Assembly (NCBI RefSeq): GCF_023716865.1 | Contig: NZ_CP092417.1 | Span: forward strand, 3,946,001 to 4,010,000 | Length of the DNA stretch: 64,000 nucleotides | Reading direction: 5' to 3' | From: Endozoicomonas sp. SCSIO W0465 | GTDB taxonomy: Bacteria; Pseudomonadota; Gammaproteobacteria; Pseudomonadales; Endozoicomonadaceae | Shown here: positions 10,460-17,445 of the stretch, in pieces | Numbering within the stretch: the first letter of the stretch is position 1 | How the letters are laid out: every line of letters begins with the position of its first letter | Position numbers and translations under genes: made by a program | The notes under the pieces: generated by a model | What the model was told of the DNA's origin: nothing | Databases searched by the model: none | Seen by the model: the letters and a program-made list of their open reading frames with translations, nothing else

Positions 10460-13400
10460 ATGCACTCACCTTCCTCCTCGGCAACCGCAGATACGGTATC
10501 CCCGTTAACATTTACTGAATCAGGAAAGGACAAGCCGACAACCAGCCGAAAACGCAAAAGAAAGCGAATCATGGCAGGTTACCAGGTGGAACAGACAACA
10601 ACGGGTACCGGAATCTTCCCTCCGCATCAACAGCAACCTGAATGCGGGATCACTCCACCCATAAAGCCCAGACGTGTTACTGCCAACAGCAACAGCAACA
10701 GCAACAGCATTGCGTGCTCTCCTTGTACATTGGTTCAGGGTCATCCGGAGCCGATGGAGACCGAACCAGCCATAGCGCCCGAAGATTCCCGTCCTATAGC
10801 CGTGGTCCGGCCCGAATCAAGAAATCTACCCACAGCAAGCGGCCAGATAACGTTAACTGGCAATGAGTCCACCTCAGCTACGGTGCAGGACATGCCTGAA
10901 CCAATGGAGGAGGTACCGCTCACTGCAGCAATTGCCCCTGATACGTTAATTTCAGAATTTTCTGTAAGCCAGCAAAATGAACTACGAACACATTTAAATA
11001 ATCAAGAAATACAAGCAGTACTAAAGAATGCCGGGATACTGCTGAAAACCCTCAATGACAGGAAAATCCAATTATCGCGAGACAGGGGGAAGCCGCCCGC
11101 TCATTCGCTCTTTTCCAGGTTAAAAAGCTTCAGCATTGTTAATGAAGCTCCGATTTTCACAGACTATTTTGCTAAGGCCAACACGTTCTTTTTAGCGGTA
11201 AATACCCGGCAGATTACCAATACCAGCTGCCTTACCAGCATGCTCAGCTGTAAGACTCAGATAAAGAAGTTTGCAGAAGAAAGCGAGGAAAACATTCAGG
11301 CGGTTGCTGCTAACCCATGCTTGAAACAGATTACCTCCATGTGTAATGGCAAAGGCTTGCCCGACAAAGCGAAGGTGGAAGCGCTCAAAGCGTGGGAGTG
11401 CTGGCAGGTGAACGGCGAATTCAGCCTGGAACTGCTGCGGGCCTTTTCCTCCATGTGTAATGGCAAAGGTTTGCCCGACAAAGCAAAGGTGGAAGCGTTC
11501 AAAGCATGGGAGTGCTGGCAGGTGAACGGCGAATTCAGCCTGGAACTGCTGCGGGCCTTTTCCTCCATGATGAGCAGTAGGGGCTTGCCCGACAAAGCGA
11601 AGGTGGAAGCGCTCAAAGCGTGGGAGTGCTGGCAGGTGAACGGCGAATTCAGCCTGGAACTGCTGCGGGCCTTTTCCTCCATGTGTAATGGCAAAGGCTT
11701 GCCCGACAAAGCGAAGGTGGAAGCGCTCAAAGCGTGGGAGTGCTGGCAGGTGAACGGCGAATTCAGCCTGGAACTGCTGCGGGCCTTTTCCTCCATGTGT
11801 AATGGCAAAGGCTTGCCTGACAAAGCGAAGGTGGAAGCGCTCAAAGCTTGGGAGTGCTGGCAGGTGAACGGCGAATTCAGCCTGGAACTGCTGCGGGCCT
11901 TTTCCTCCATGTGTCATGGCAAAGGCTTGCCCGACAAAGCGAAGGTGGAAGCGTGCGTGGCGTGGGAGTGCTGGCAGGTGAACGGCGAATTCAGCCTGGA
12001 ACTGCTGCGGGCCTTTTCCTCCATGATGAGCAGTAGGGGCTTGCCCGACAAAGCGAAGGTGGAAGCGCTCAAAGCGTGGGAATGCTGGCAGGTGAACGGC
12101 AAATTCAGCCTGGAACTGCTGAAGGCCTTTTCCTCCATGTGTAATGGCAAAGGCTTGCCCGACAAAGCGAAGGTGGAAGCGTGCGTAGCGTGGGAGTGCT
12201 GGCAGGTGAACGGCGAATTCAGCCTGGAACTGCTGCGGGCCTTTTCCTCCATGATGAGCCGTAGGGGCTTGCCCGACAAAGCGAAGGTGGGAGCGCTCAA
12301 AGCGTGGGAGTGCTGGCAGGTGAACGGCGAATTCAGCCTGGAACTGCTGCGGGCCTTTTCCTCCATGATGAGCACTAGGGGCCTGCCCGACAAAGCGAAG
12401 GTGGAAGCGCTCAAAGCGTGGGAGTGCTGGCAGGTGAACGGCGAATTCAGCCTGGAACTCCTGCGGGCCTTTTCCTCCATGTGTCATGGCAAAGGCTTGC
12501 CCGACAAAGCGAAGGTGGAAGCGCTCAAAGCGTGGGAGTGCTGGCAGGTGAACGGCGAATTCAGCCTGGAACTGCTGCGGGTCTTTTCCTCCATGATGAG
12601 CAGTAGGGGCTTGCCCGACAAAGTGAAGGTGGAAGCCTTTGTTAACTGGTTACCTTCTGATAATCAGAAGAATTTGCTTAAAGTTGCTTGCCGCCTATTT
12701 CCAGCATTTGGTTTGCCCTCAGTAGAAAAACTGACTGACACGGAGAACATACTCCGCCAATACCTTAAACAGCATGGTTATCCTACGGACATTGGAGAGG
12801 ACAGCAGTGATGACGATGATGATCTTTTAGAATCAAGTCAAATGAAAGCACTGGCGCTGTTCTTCTCTGCTCCCGCAAAATGGCACATGGAAATTACAGA
12901 ATTTCAACAATATCTGGCTGCCCACAAAAGCTCACAAAATGAAGGAGTGGCTGTTCTTGCTGCATTGAAATCCTTGCTGCCGATACTGGCTATCCATGGA
13001 GGACCTGGCATCCGGTTCTGGATTGCAATGCATCGTGAAAATCCACGCTATAAAGAGGCACTCACCAAGGCATTATCCATTCCTGCACCACTGGCTTTAA
13101 CGAAACATGCACTAACGCAGTTCCCGGAACCTGAGAGGCTGGAATACCTTGAACTGTGCAGAAACCTGAAGCCTGCCCCAACCCATGCGCAGTGGGATGC
13201 ATTAAAACCACTCCGCCAACAGCTTGAGCAGCGACTTGAGTACACGCTGTCTAAACGCATGATGCTGGAGATTCTCTGGCCACAGTCCGTGGATAACCGC
13301 TCAAACGCTGACAAGATGGACGAGCTATTCAAGACCGTGCCCACCCTCTCACAATGGTACCGGTCACACCGGGTACTCGGGCCACAAAAAATGCAGCAAT

Positions 13401-14563
13401 TCATGGATGCCTGTCTTGACTATCAGGCTACACCTGAAACCGCTCCTGAGGTAACGATTCAGCAACGGTTGCTGGAAGGAATGCTGCTGACAAATCACTA
13501 TCTACCGGGACACGAGAAGATACCCGCTCTCTGTTTTTCAACCCGAGTGACCAGTGTTGATAAAAGAAGGGTGATTGTCGATGGTGATCACACCATGACG
13601 GGACAGGAACGCCTGTGGCACTTTATTACTGCCATGTTGTTTGAGCTGCAACAAACAGAGTATCAATTCAAGAAGCAAAGGCTCACGGTCATACCCCTCG
13701 ATGGCAAAACGGTTGTACTCCAAAAGCCAGAGTTTACCCTCACTGATACCGGTTTTGTCATAAAGAACTGGACATTGGAACAGTTGACCGCCTTTTTCAA
13801 GGCAACCGAATTCACAGAACAATGGTATGAAAAGCCTCAGGACAAGCGCGATCACTATGCGATCAGGCTTGAGGATAAATTAGCTCAAATGCAAGAAAGA
13901 GCCAAAGAGACCAGGAAAGCCGAGCATAATAAAACAGCACCACTGCTGCCACTGTCTCTGATTATTACTATCATCAAATCCAACTTACCATTAAAGCCTG
14001 CGGTCTGGTCATCTCTGGCCCACTATGCCAGCAACGGCCAGCTAACCGCCGATTTATGCACGGCACTCAGCCCGGTGATCCGGGGTGATAAAGACGGCGT
14101 TGTTCCAGACCTCGTTAAAAACGCGGTGGCTGCAAAGTTGGAACAGATTGAGGCAACAAAAACACCAGCAGTAACAGCAATCGCTCAGCCACGACCCCGG
14201 GCAATCACGCCAACTCCAGACCAGGTTTCCAACAGCAGCGTCCAGGGGCCGCAGGCTACCTTTGAAACTGCGATGAAAGAGCTGAATTGTTTTCAGGTGT
14301 TGGGAAATGCAGAACTTGAAGTACTGGAACCTTATCGGGGAAGAATGACGACTACGCAATTAACGAGTGTTCTCGAAAAAATCGACCATCATGATGTGAA
14401 TGAACAGACACACAACGCATGGCTTATAGCCTTTGAAAACCGAAAAAAAGATCCTCCTGGACTAAACGACATTGATTTTTGGAATCCGGATTTTGATTTC
14501 TTCTCGACAGAGTCAGAACTGGACGACAACAACCCTGACTGGCTTGAAGAGTTAGTGCAATAA
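10460..14563 (+). CDS. Intact 38-residue-repeat protein (copy 3), candidate TALE-like effector
   Basis: 1367 residues, function unknown. Residues 1-28 are Ser/Thr-rich and hydrophilic, with no signal peptide or membrane segment. Residues 29-36 form a basic cluster (SRKRKRKR) resembling a nuclear localisation signal. Residues ~155-292 form a conserved N-terminal region that leads into the array. Residues 293-710 are 11 exact 38-residue repeats: a first predicted helix (SLELLRAFSSM), a variable loop (C-N-G-K-G or M-S-S-R-G), and a second helix (LPDKAKVEALKAWECWQ). A partial repeat follows. The C-terminal region (711-1367) has an acidic run (SSDDDDDLL) near 780 and ends in a tail with DFWNPDFDFFSTESELDD. 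The layout (basic NLS, two-helix repeats variable in the loop, acidic aromatic tail) parallels TAL effectors, but the order differs and repeat homology is not demonstrated. DNA, RNA or protein binding are all possible. Confidence 0.85.
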   Translation: MHSPSSSATADTVSPLTFTESGKDKPTTSRKRKRKRIMAGYQVEQTTTGTGIFPPHQQQPECGITPPIKPRRVTANSNSNSNSIACSPCTLVQGHPEPMETEPAIAPEDSRPIAVVRPESRNLPTASGQITLTGNESTSATVQDMPEPMEEVPLTAAIAPDTLISEFSVSQQNELRTHLNNQEIQAVLKNAGILLKTLNDRKIQLSRDRGKPPAHSLFSRLKSFSIVNEAPIFTDYFAKANTFFLAVNTRQITNTSCLTSMLSCKTQIKKFAEESEENIQAVAANPCLKQITSMCNGKGLPDKAKVEALKAWECWQVNGEFSLELLRAFSSMCNGKGLPDKAKVEAFKAWECWQVNGEFSLELLRAFSSMMSSRGLPDKAKVEALKAWECWQVNGEFSLELLRAFSSMCNGKGLPDKAKVEALKAWECWQVNGEFSLELLRAFSSMCNGKGLPDKAKVEALKAWECWQVNGEFSLELLRAFSSMCHGKGLPDKAKVEACVAWECWQVNGEFSLELLRAFSSMMSSRGLPDKAKVEALKAWECWQVNGKFSLELLKAFSSMCNGKGLPDKAKVEACVAWECWQVNGEFSLELLRAFSSMMSRRGLPDKAKVGALKAWECWQVNGEFSLELLRAFSSMMSTRGLPDKAKVEALKAWECWQVNGEFSLELLRAFSSMCHGKGLPDKAKVEALKAWECWQVNGEFSLELLRVFSSMMSSRGLPDKVKVEAFVNWLPSDNQKNLLKVACRLFPAFGLPSVEKLTDTENILRQYLKQHGYPTDIGEDSSDDDDDLLESSQMKALALFFSAPAKWHMEITEFQQYLAAHKSSQNEGVAVLAALKSLLPILAIHGGPGIRFWIAMHRENPRYKEALTKALSIPAPLALTKHALTQFPEPERLEYLELCRNLKPAPTHAQWDALKPLRQQLEQRLEYTLSKRMMLEILWPQSVDNRSNADKMDELFKTVPTLSQWYRSHRVLGPQKMQQFMDACLDYQATPETAPEVTIQQRLLEGMLLTNHYLPGHEKIPALCFSTRVTSVDKRRVIVDGDHTMTGQERLWHFITAMLFELQQTEYQFKKQRLTVIPLDGKTVVLQKPEFTLTDTGFVIKNWTLEQLTAFFKATEFTEQWYEKPQDKRDHYAIRLEDKLAQMQERAKETRKAEHNKTAPLLPLSLIITIIKSNLPLKPAVWSSLAHYASNGQLTADLCTALSPVIRGDKDGVVPDLVKNAVAAKLEQIEATKTPAVTAIAQPRPRAITPTPDQVSNSSVQGPQATFETAMKELNCFQVLGNAELEVLEPYRGRMTTTQLTSVLEKIDHHDVNEQTHNAWLIAFENRKKDPPGLNDIDFWNPDFDFFSTESELDDNNPDWLEELVQ
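11336..12589 (+). repeat. 114-bp repeat array of copy 3 (11 exact units)
   Basis: 1254 bp, exactly 11 x 114, followed by a partial unit from 12590. Loop residues in order: CNG, CNG, MSS, CNG, CNG, CHG, MSS, CNG, MSR, MST, CHG, then MSS in the partial unit. A second variable site follows V-E-A and reads LK, FK or CV. Most other positions are invariant at both protein and DNA level. Confidence 0.96.
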
Positions 14564-14588
14564 ATTGGTGCTAATAATTAGCAAACCC

Positions 14589-14626
14589 GGTATGTCCTCA
14601 AAAACTAATATTTTGAGGAAAATACC
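14589..14626 (+). other. Imperfect hairpin at the end of the tandem array
   Basis: GGTAT-gt-CCTCAAAA, a 7-base loop, then TTTTGAGG-aaa-ATACC. It begins where the tandem-unit identity ends and lies just upstream of the transposase-derived gene. No T run follows, so it is probably not an intrinsic terminator. It may be the relic end of a mobile element. Confidence 0.5.
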
Positions 14627-14652
14627 GTCTCTACAGTCTACCTTTCAGGTTC

Positions 14653-15180
14653 ATGAATACATCGCTTGATAACCTTTCTACTGAAAAGCTGCTTGCCTTC
14701 ATAACTCAGCAGCAGGAGCACATTGTTCAGCTTCAGGAACGGATAAAGATTCTGGAAAACGAAATCACTCGCTTGAAAAAGCTGAACCCAAAACCAGATA
14801 TAAAGCCAAACACCAAACCATCCGATAGCCAAGACGATAACGGCAGTAACATAGTTGTTTCTATCTCGTCAAGGGAGCTCAGTAACCTGATTACCAAAAG
14901 CCACGAATCGTTCCACCAAAATTTCCTGACGTTACTGCATCGCCCGTACCGGACCTATGTGCTGAATGCAGAAACCATCGGCTATCTCAGGGAGCATAAA
15001 TTCGCAAAGAAATGGCAGCGTATACTGGCGCAATATCAGGATGTCCACTTCCTGAGTGAGAAAGCCCGGAAAACCTTTATGAACGACATCGGTCTCACAG
15101 GCTCCGGGAATCACCAAAGAGCCAGTGAAGCCATGTTATACGGAAGCCTGATCAGCCACGGATTCAATCTGGTGACATAA
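14653..15180 (+). CDS. Internally deleted transposase-derived coiled-coil protein
   Basis: 175 residues. Residues ~8-45 are a predicted coiled coil with FITQQQEHIVQLQERI, followed by a Lys/Pro-rich linker (KPDIKPNTKPS). The second half contains NFLTLLHRPY and continues to a Gly-Ser-His-rich end (YGSLISHGF). Both halves match the decayed minus-strand gene at 16524-16955, which has FITQQQEQIIQL and NFVSLLHRPW. I read this as a transposase that has lost its central catalytic part, leaving an N-terminal dimerisation region fused to the C-terminal region. Its TAA overlaps the ATG of the next gene (taATG), which suggests translational coupling. It could be a remnant or a co-opted protein. Confidence 0.55.
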   Translation: MNTSLDNLSTEKLLAFITQQQEHIVQLQERIKILENEITRLKKLNPKPDIKPNTKPSDSQDDNGSNIVVSISSRELSNLITKSHESFHQNFLTLLHRPYRTYVLNAETIGYLREHKFAKKWQRILAQYQDVHFLSEKARKTFMNDIGLTGSGNHQRASEAMLYGSLISHGFNLVT

Positions 15181-16352
15181 TGACCCCACTCTATAATGAA
15201 TCAAGTCTGGCGACGGGGAGTGCGAATTCCACAGGGTTGTCTTCTGGTAGTGATCACACAACACCATCCAGACCATCAAGCTCTTTCTATTCAGGTCGGC
15301 ACGTATCAAGACAAGAACCCATTGGGAACAGCCACCCAACCATCGATAATTATGAGTTCCCTAAAGAGAAAGTATCTTTAAAGAGAAATGTTTCTCACAT
15401 TGAAGATGCAGTACAGGATGAAAAATTTAAAAGAAAACGACCGGATCGTGAAAATGAGTATCAACAAGATTCATTGATAGCGACTTTAGATCAATTAAAG
15501 GGCCTTTGCCAGGAACGCAAAATCACCGTCAAACCAACGCTGGATAAGCTGGTTAATTCTTGCCCGAATGAGTCGAAAGTCCAACTGGTATCCAAGCTTG
15601 GCATTTATTTTAGTAGTGTGGAAAGAACAGTTAAGAACACGGGTACGATTACCAGCATGCTCTTGAGGGGCGAAGGAAGCTCAAGAACAAAGAAAAACAT
15701 TAACGAGTTCCTGCGGATTGAAGACCGTGATGTACAAGCAATAGCATGTTATCCATTTATTACATCCATTTCTTCCATCTGTAATGGTAAAGGCTTTCCC
15801 AAAGCCGGGGACGTGGACACGCTGCTGAAGCTACCGAGCCTCCAGAAGGATGGCCAGCTTGACCGGCAACTGCTGAGCTCCATTTCTTCTATCTGTCATA
15901 CTAAAGGCTTTCCCAAAGCCGGGGACGTGGACACGCTGCTGAAGCTACCGAGCCTCCAGAAGGATGGCCAGCTTGACCGGCAACTGCTGAGTTCCATTTC
16001 TTCCATCTGCAATGGAAAAGGCTTTCCCAAAGCCGGGGACGTGGACACGCTGCTGAAGCTACCGAGCCTCCAGAAGGATGGCCAGCTTGACCGGCAACTG
16101 CTGAGTTCCATTTCTTCCATCTGCAATGGAAAAGGCTTTCCCAAAGTCGGGGACGTGGACACGCTGCTGAAGTTACCGTGCCTCCAGAAGGATGGCCAGC
16201 TTGACCGGCAACTGCTGAGCTCCATTTCTTCCATCTGTCATGGTAAAGGCCTGCCCAAAGCCAGGGACGTGGACACGCTGCTGAAGCTACCGGGCCTCCA
16301 GAAGGATGGCCAGCTTGACCGGCAACTGCTGAGCTCCATTTCTTCCATCTGA
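15180..16352 (+). CDS. Second-family 38-residue-repeat protein, ended by TGA in its last repeat
   Basis: 390 residues to the TGA, function unknown. The start overlaps the stop of the preceding gene. Residues 1-45 are Ser/Thr-rich. Residues 82-90 (KFKRKRPDR) look like a nuclear localisation signal. Residues ~150-198 resemble the pre-repeat region of the large proteins (TITSML, then a DVQAIA or NIQAVA motif, then SICNGKG or SMCNGKG). Five exact 38-residue repeats follow from residue 199. Each has SSIC(N/H)GKG, then a helix with DVDTLLKLPSLQKDGQ, then LDRQLLSSI. These align position for position with the large-family repeat. The final TGA replaces the TGT (Cys) found in every other unit, and the frame stays open for 54 more codons. 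It is either a truncated gene or a leaky readthrough product. Confidence 0.75.
   Translation: MTPLYNESSLATGSANSTGLSSGSDHTTPSRPSSSFYSGRHVSRQEPIGNSHPTIDNYEFPKEKVSLKRNVSHIEDAVQDEKFKRKRPDRENEYQQDSLIATLDQLKGLCQERKITVKPTLDKLVNSCPNESKVQLVSKLGIYFSSVERTVKNTGTITSMLLRGEGSSRTKKNINEFLRIEDRDVQAIACYPFITSISSICNGKGFPKAGDVDTLLKLPSLQKDGQLDRQLLSSISSICHTKGFPKAGDVDTLLKLPSLQKDGQLDRQLLSSISSICNGKGFPKAGDVDTLLKLPSLQKDGQLDRQLLSSISSICNGKGFPKVGDVDTLLKLPCLQKDGQLDRQLLSSISSICHGKGLPKARDVDTLLKLPGLQKDGQLDRQLLSSISSI
15774..16343 (+). repeat. 114-bp repeat array of the second family (5 exact units)
   Basis: 570 bp, exactly 5 x 114, with a sixth partial unit from 16344. Loops in order: CNGKG, CHTKG, CNGKG, CNGKG, CHGKG, and (stop)HGKG in the partial unit. 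Units are over 90% identical in DNA to each other but clearly diverged from the large-family repeat. Confidence 0.93.
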
Positions 16353-16517
16353 CATGGTAAAGGCTTTCCGAACGAGAATTTAGTTTCACGAATTATAGAA
16401 TCTATAGGTCTCAAGAATCTGGAACTACCAGAATATATTGATGAACTACTTTCATCAGAGAATTTTGTTATCAATGAAAACTTTTGGGAGTCACTTTCAA
16501 TAGACAAAATACTCTGA
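16350..16517 (+). other. In-frame continuation after the TGA of the second-family repeat gene
   Basis: After TGA at 16350-16352 the same frame encodes HGKGFPNENLV, then 43 further residues to TGA at 16515-16517. The tail includes LPEYIDELLSSENF and NENFWESLSIDKIL. It is acidic with regularly placed aromatic and leucine residues, as at the end of the large proteins. This was almost certainly the original C-terminus, separated by one T-to-A change (TGT to TGA). Confidence 0.8.
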
Positions 16518-16523
16518 CTCTTA

Positions 16524-16955
16524 TCAACAATCATTTATCGAGGTCCATGGGCGGTGCAGTAAACTTACGAAGTTTTCCCGGCTTTTGCTGTCTGTGCTCT
16601 CGAACCAGGCAAAGGACTCGTTATTGATGATGTTGCAGTAACGTGATATTGGTGCAGAACGCAGGCCTGCAGCATCGGCCCGCGTAATGATGTCCATAAA
16701 GGCAGGCTGGCGGTTTAGCCGTAATGGTTTGTCCATTGGCTGTCACCCATTGCTCTAAAAGATATTCAATATTGGCTGTTTGTACCGTCAGCTCCTGAAC
16801 ATGAAAAGAGGTGGTTCCATTCCTGACTGATCCTTGCGGCACATCAGTGGCAGCAATTCTACCTGCTCTGTGAGCTGAATGATTTGCTCTTGTTGCTGAG
16901 TGATGAATCTCAGTAGATCTTCAGGTTGTAGCTGCTGGTGTTCTGAAAAAGCCAT
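16524..16955 (-). pseudogene. Decayed transposase related to the gene at 14653
   Basis: On the minus strand, a frame from ATG at 16955 gives MAFSEHQQLQPEDLLRF and then ITQQQEQIIQLTEQVELL before it degenerates. A second block from 16736 gives NESFAWFESTDSKSREN and then FVSLLHRPW before a stop. The blocks are separated by frameshifts and large deletions. The N-terminal coiled coil and the N-F-x-x-L-L-H-R-P motif are shared with the gene at 14653-15180. The repeat-protein module is therefore bracketed by two relatives of one transposase. Confidence 0.6.
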
Positions 16956-17338
16956 GCTGAGAGGATAGGTGACTGACCGAAATTATCCTGCTTCCAGCGC
17001 TTTTTGAGAACTTACGGTAGATATTATTGCTTAAGCCACCTTCAGTAGGTGATTGATAACTTGGCGGTGGCGGCTCATAAAGATGGTAGTAACTGTTTGG
17101 AGCTAAATGATTAAAACGCCTTTGCGATCCGAAAAAACACCCCTTTGAATCTCTATCCATAAAGATAATCAGCAGGTTTTCAGCTGCGCCACTGTCACTT
17201 GGTATACCAGAATCCAGCTTTCATTGGGTCCTGCATGCCTCAGGGCATACCAGTTAACACGATGGTGGAACCAGAAGGCGATTTTCTGACCCTGGCTCTT
17301 TACGTTAGCCAGCTGCCACAACCTCAAAGCAGAACAAA
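16956..17338. other. Gene-poor stretch before the pst operon
   Basis: No gene can be supported here. A 79-codon minus-strand frame (16921-17160, with the proline run EPPPPSYQSP) overlaps the transposase remnant and has no recognised relatives, so I do not call it. The segment 17170-17330 looks like decayed coding sequence with stops in all frames. Confidence 0.5.
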
Positions 17339-17379
17339 ATGTCATACAACTGCAATATACAAGAAATATTTCTGTAACA
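17339..17379 (+). promoter_or_regulatory. Candidate PhoB (Pho) box upstream of pstS
   Basis: aTGTCATacaacTGCAATa (17339-17357) resembles two PhoB half-sites 11 bp apart (TGTCAT at 17340, TGCAAT at 17351). A third similar half-site, TGTAAC, starts at 17373, exactly 33 bp from the first, so all lie on the same DNA face. The location about 70-105 bp before the pstS ATG fits a phosphate-starvation promoter. Binding is inferred. Confidence 0.55.
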
Positions 17380-17445
17380 TTCTCCCCTTATTCTTTCTTC
17401 CATCAAACACAAACACTCTCAAAGCGTTTTCGGAGGAAAAGAACC

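Larger units (their letters stand above)
1..14588 (+). repeat. Head-to-tail tandem array of a 4.5-5.1 kb gene-plus-spacer unit
   Basis: The segment gaagagttagtgcaataa recurs at 1, 5113, 9993 and 14546, each time followed by the same spacer. Periods are therefore 5112, 4880 and 4553 bp. The length differences are close to multiples of 114 bp and reflect different numbers of internal repeats (16, 14 and 11 full units). Spacers and the non-repeat gene parts are almost identical between copies. Identity ends just after gcaaacccg at about 14588, where unrelated sequence begins. The first 18 bases belong to a further copy upstream of the window, so the array is larger than seen here. Confidence 0.95.

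Noticed and set aside
11192..12487. Long open minus-strand frames across the 114-bp repeat arrays (up to ~430 codons here, also at 1189-2250)
   Set aside because: 114 is divisible by three, so any frame lacking a stop in one unit is open across the whole array. These antisense frames follow automatically and have no start context or family match.
10460..14563. Direct assignment of the repeat protein as a TAL effector
   Set aside because: Repeat length (38 versus 33-35), sequence and order of the NLS differ, and no clear homology is visible. Only an architectural parallel is claimed.
16350..16352. Selenocysteine codon
   Set aside because: The TGA replaces Cys, but no SECIS-like hairpin is evident directly downstream and a single-base nonsense change is simpler. 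Kept only as a remote option.
16921..17160. 79-codon minus-strand frame with a proline run
   Set aside because: It overlaps a transposase remnant, lacks a ribosome site and has no recognised relatives.
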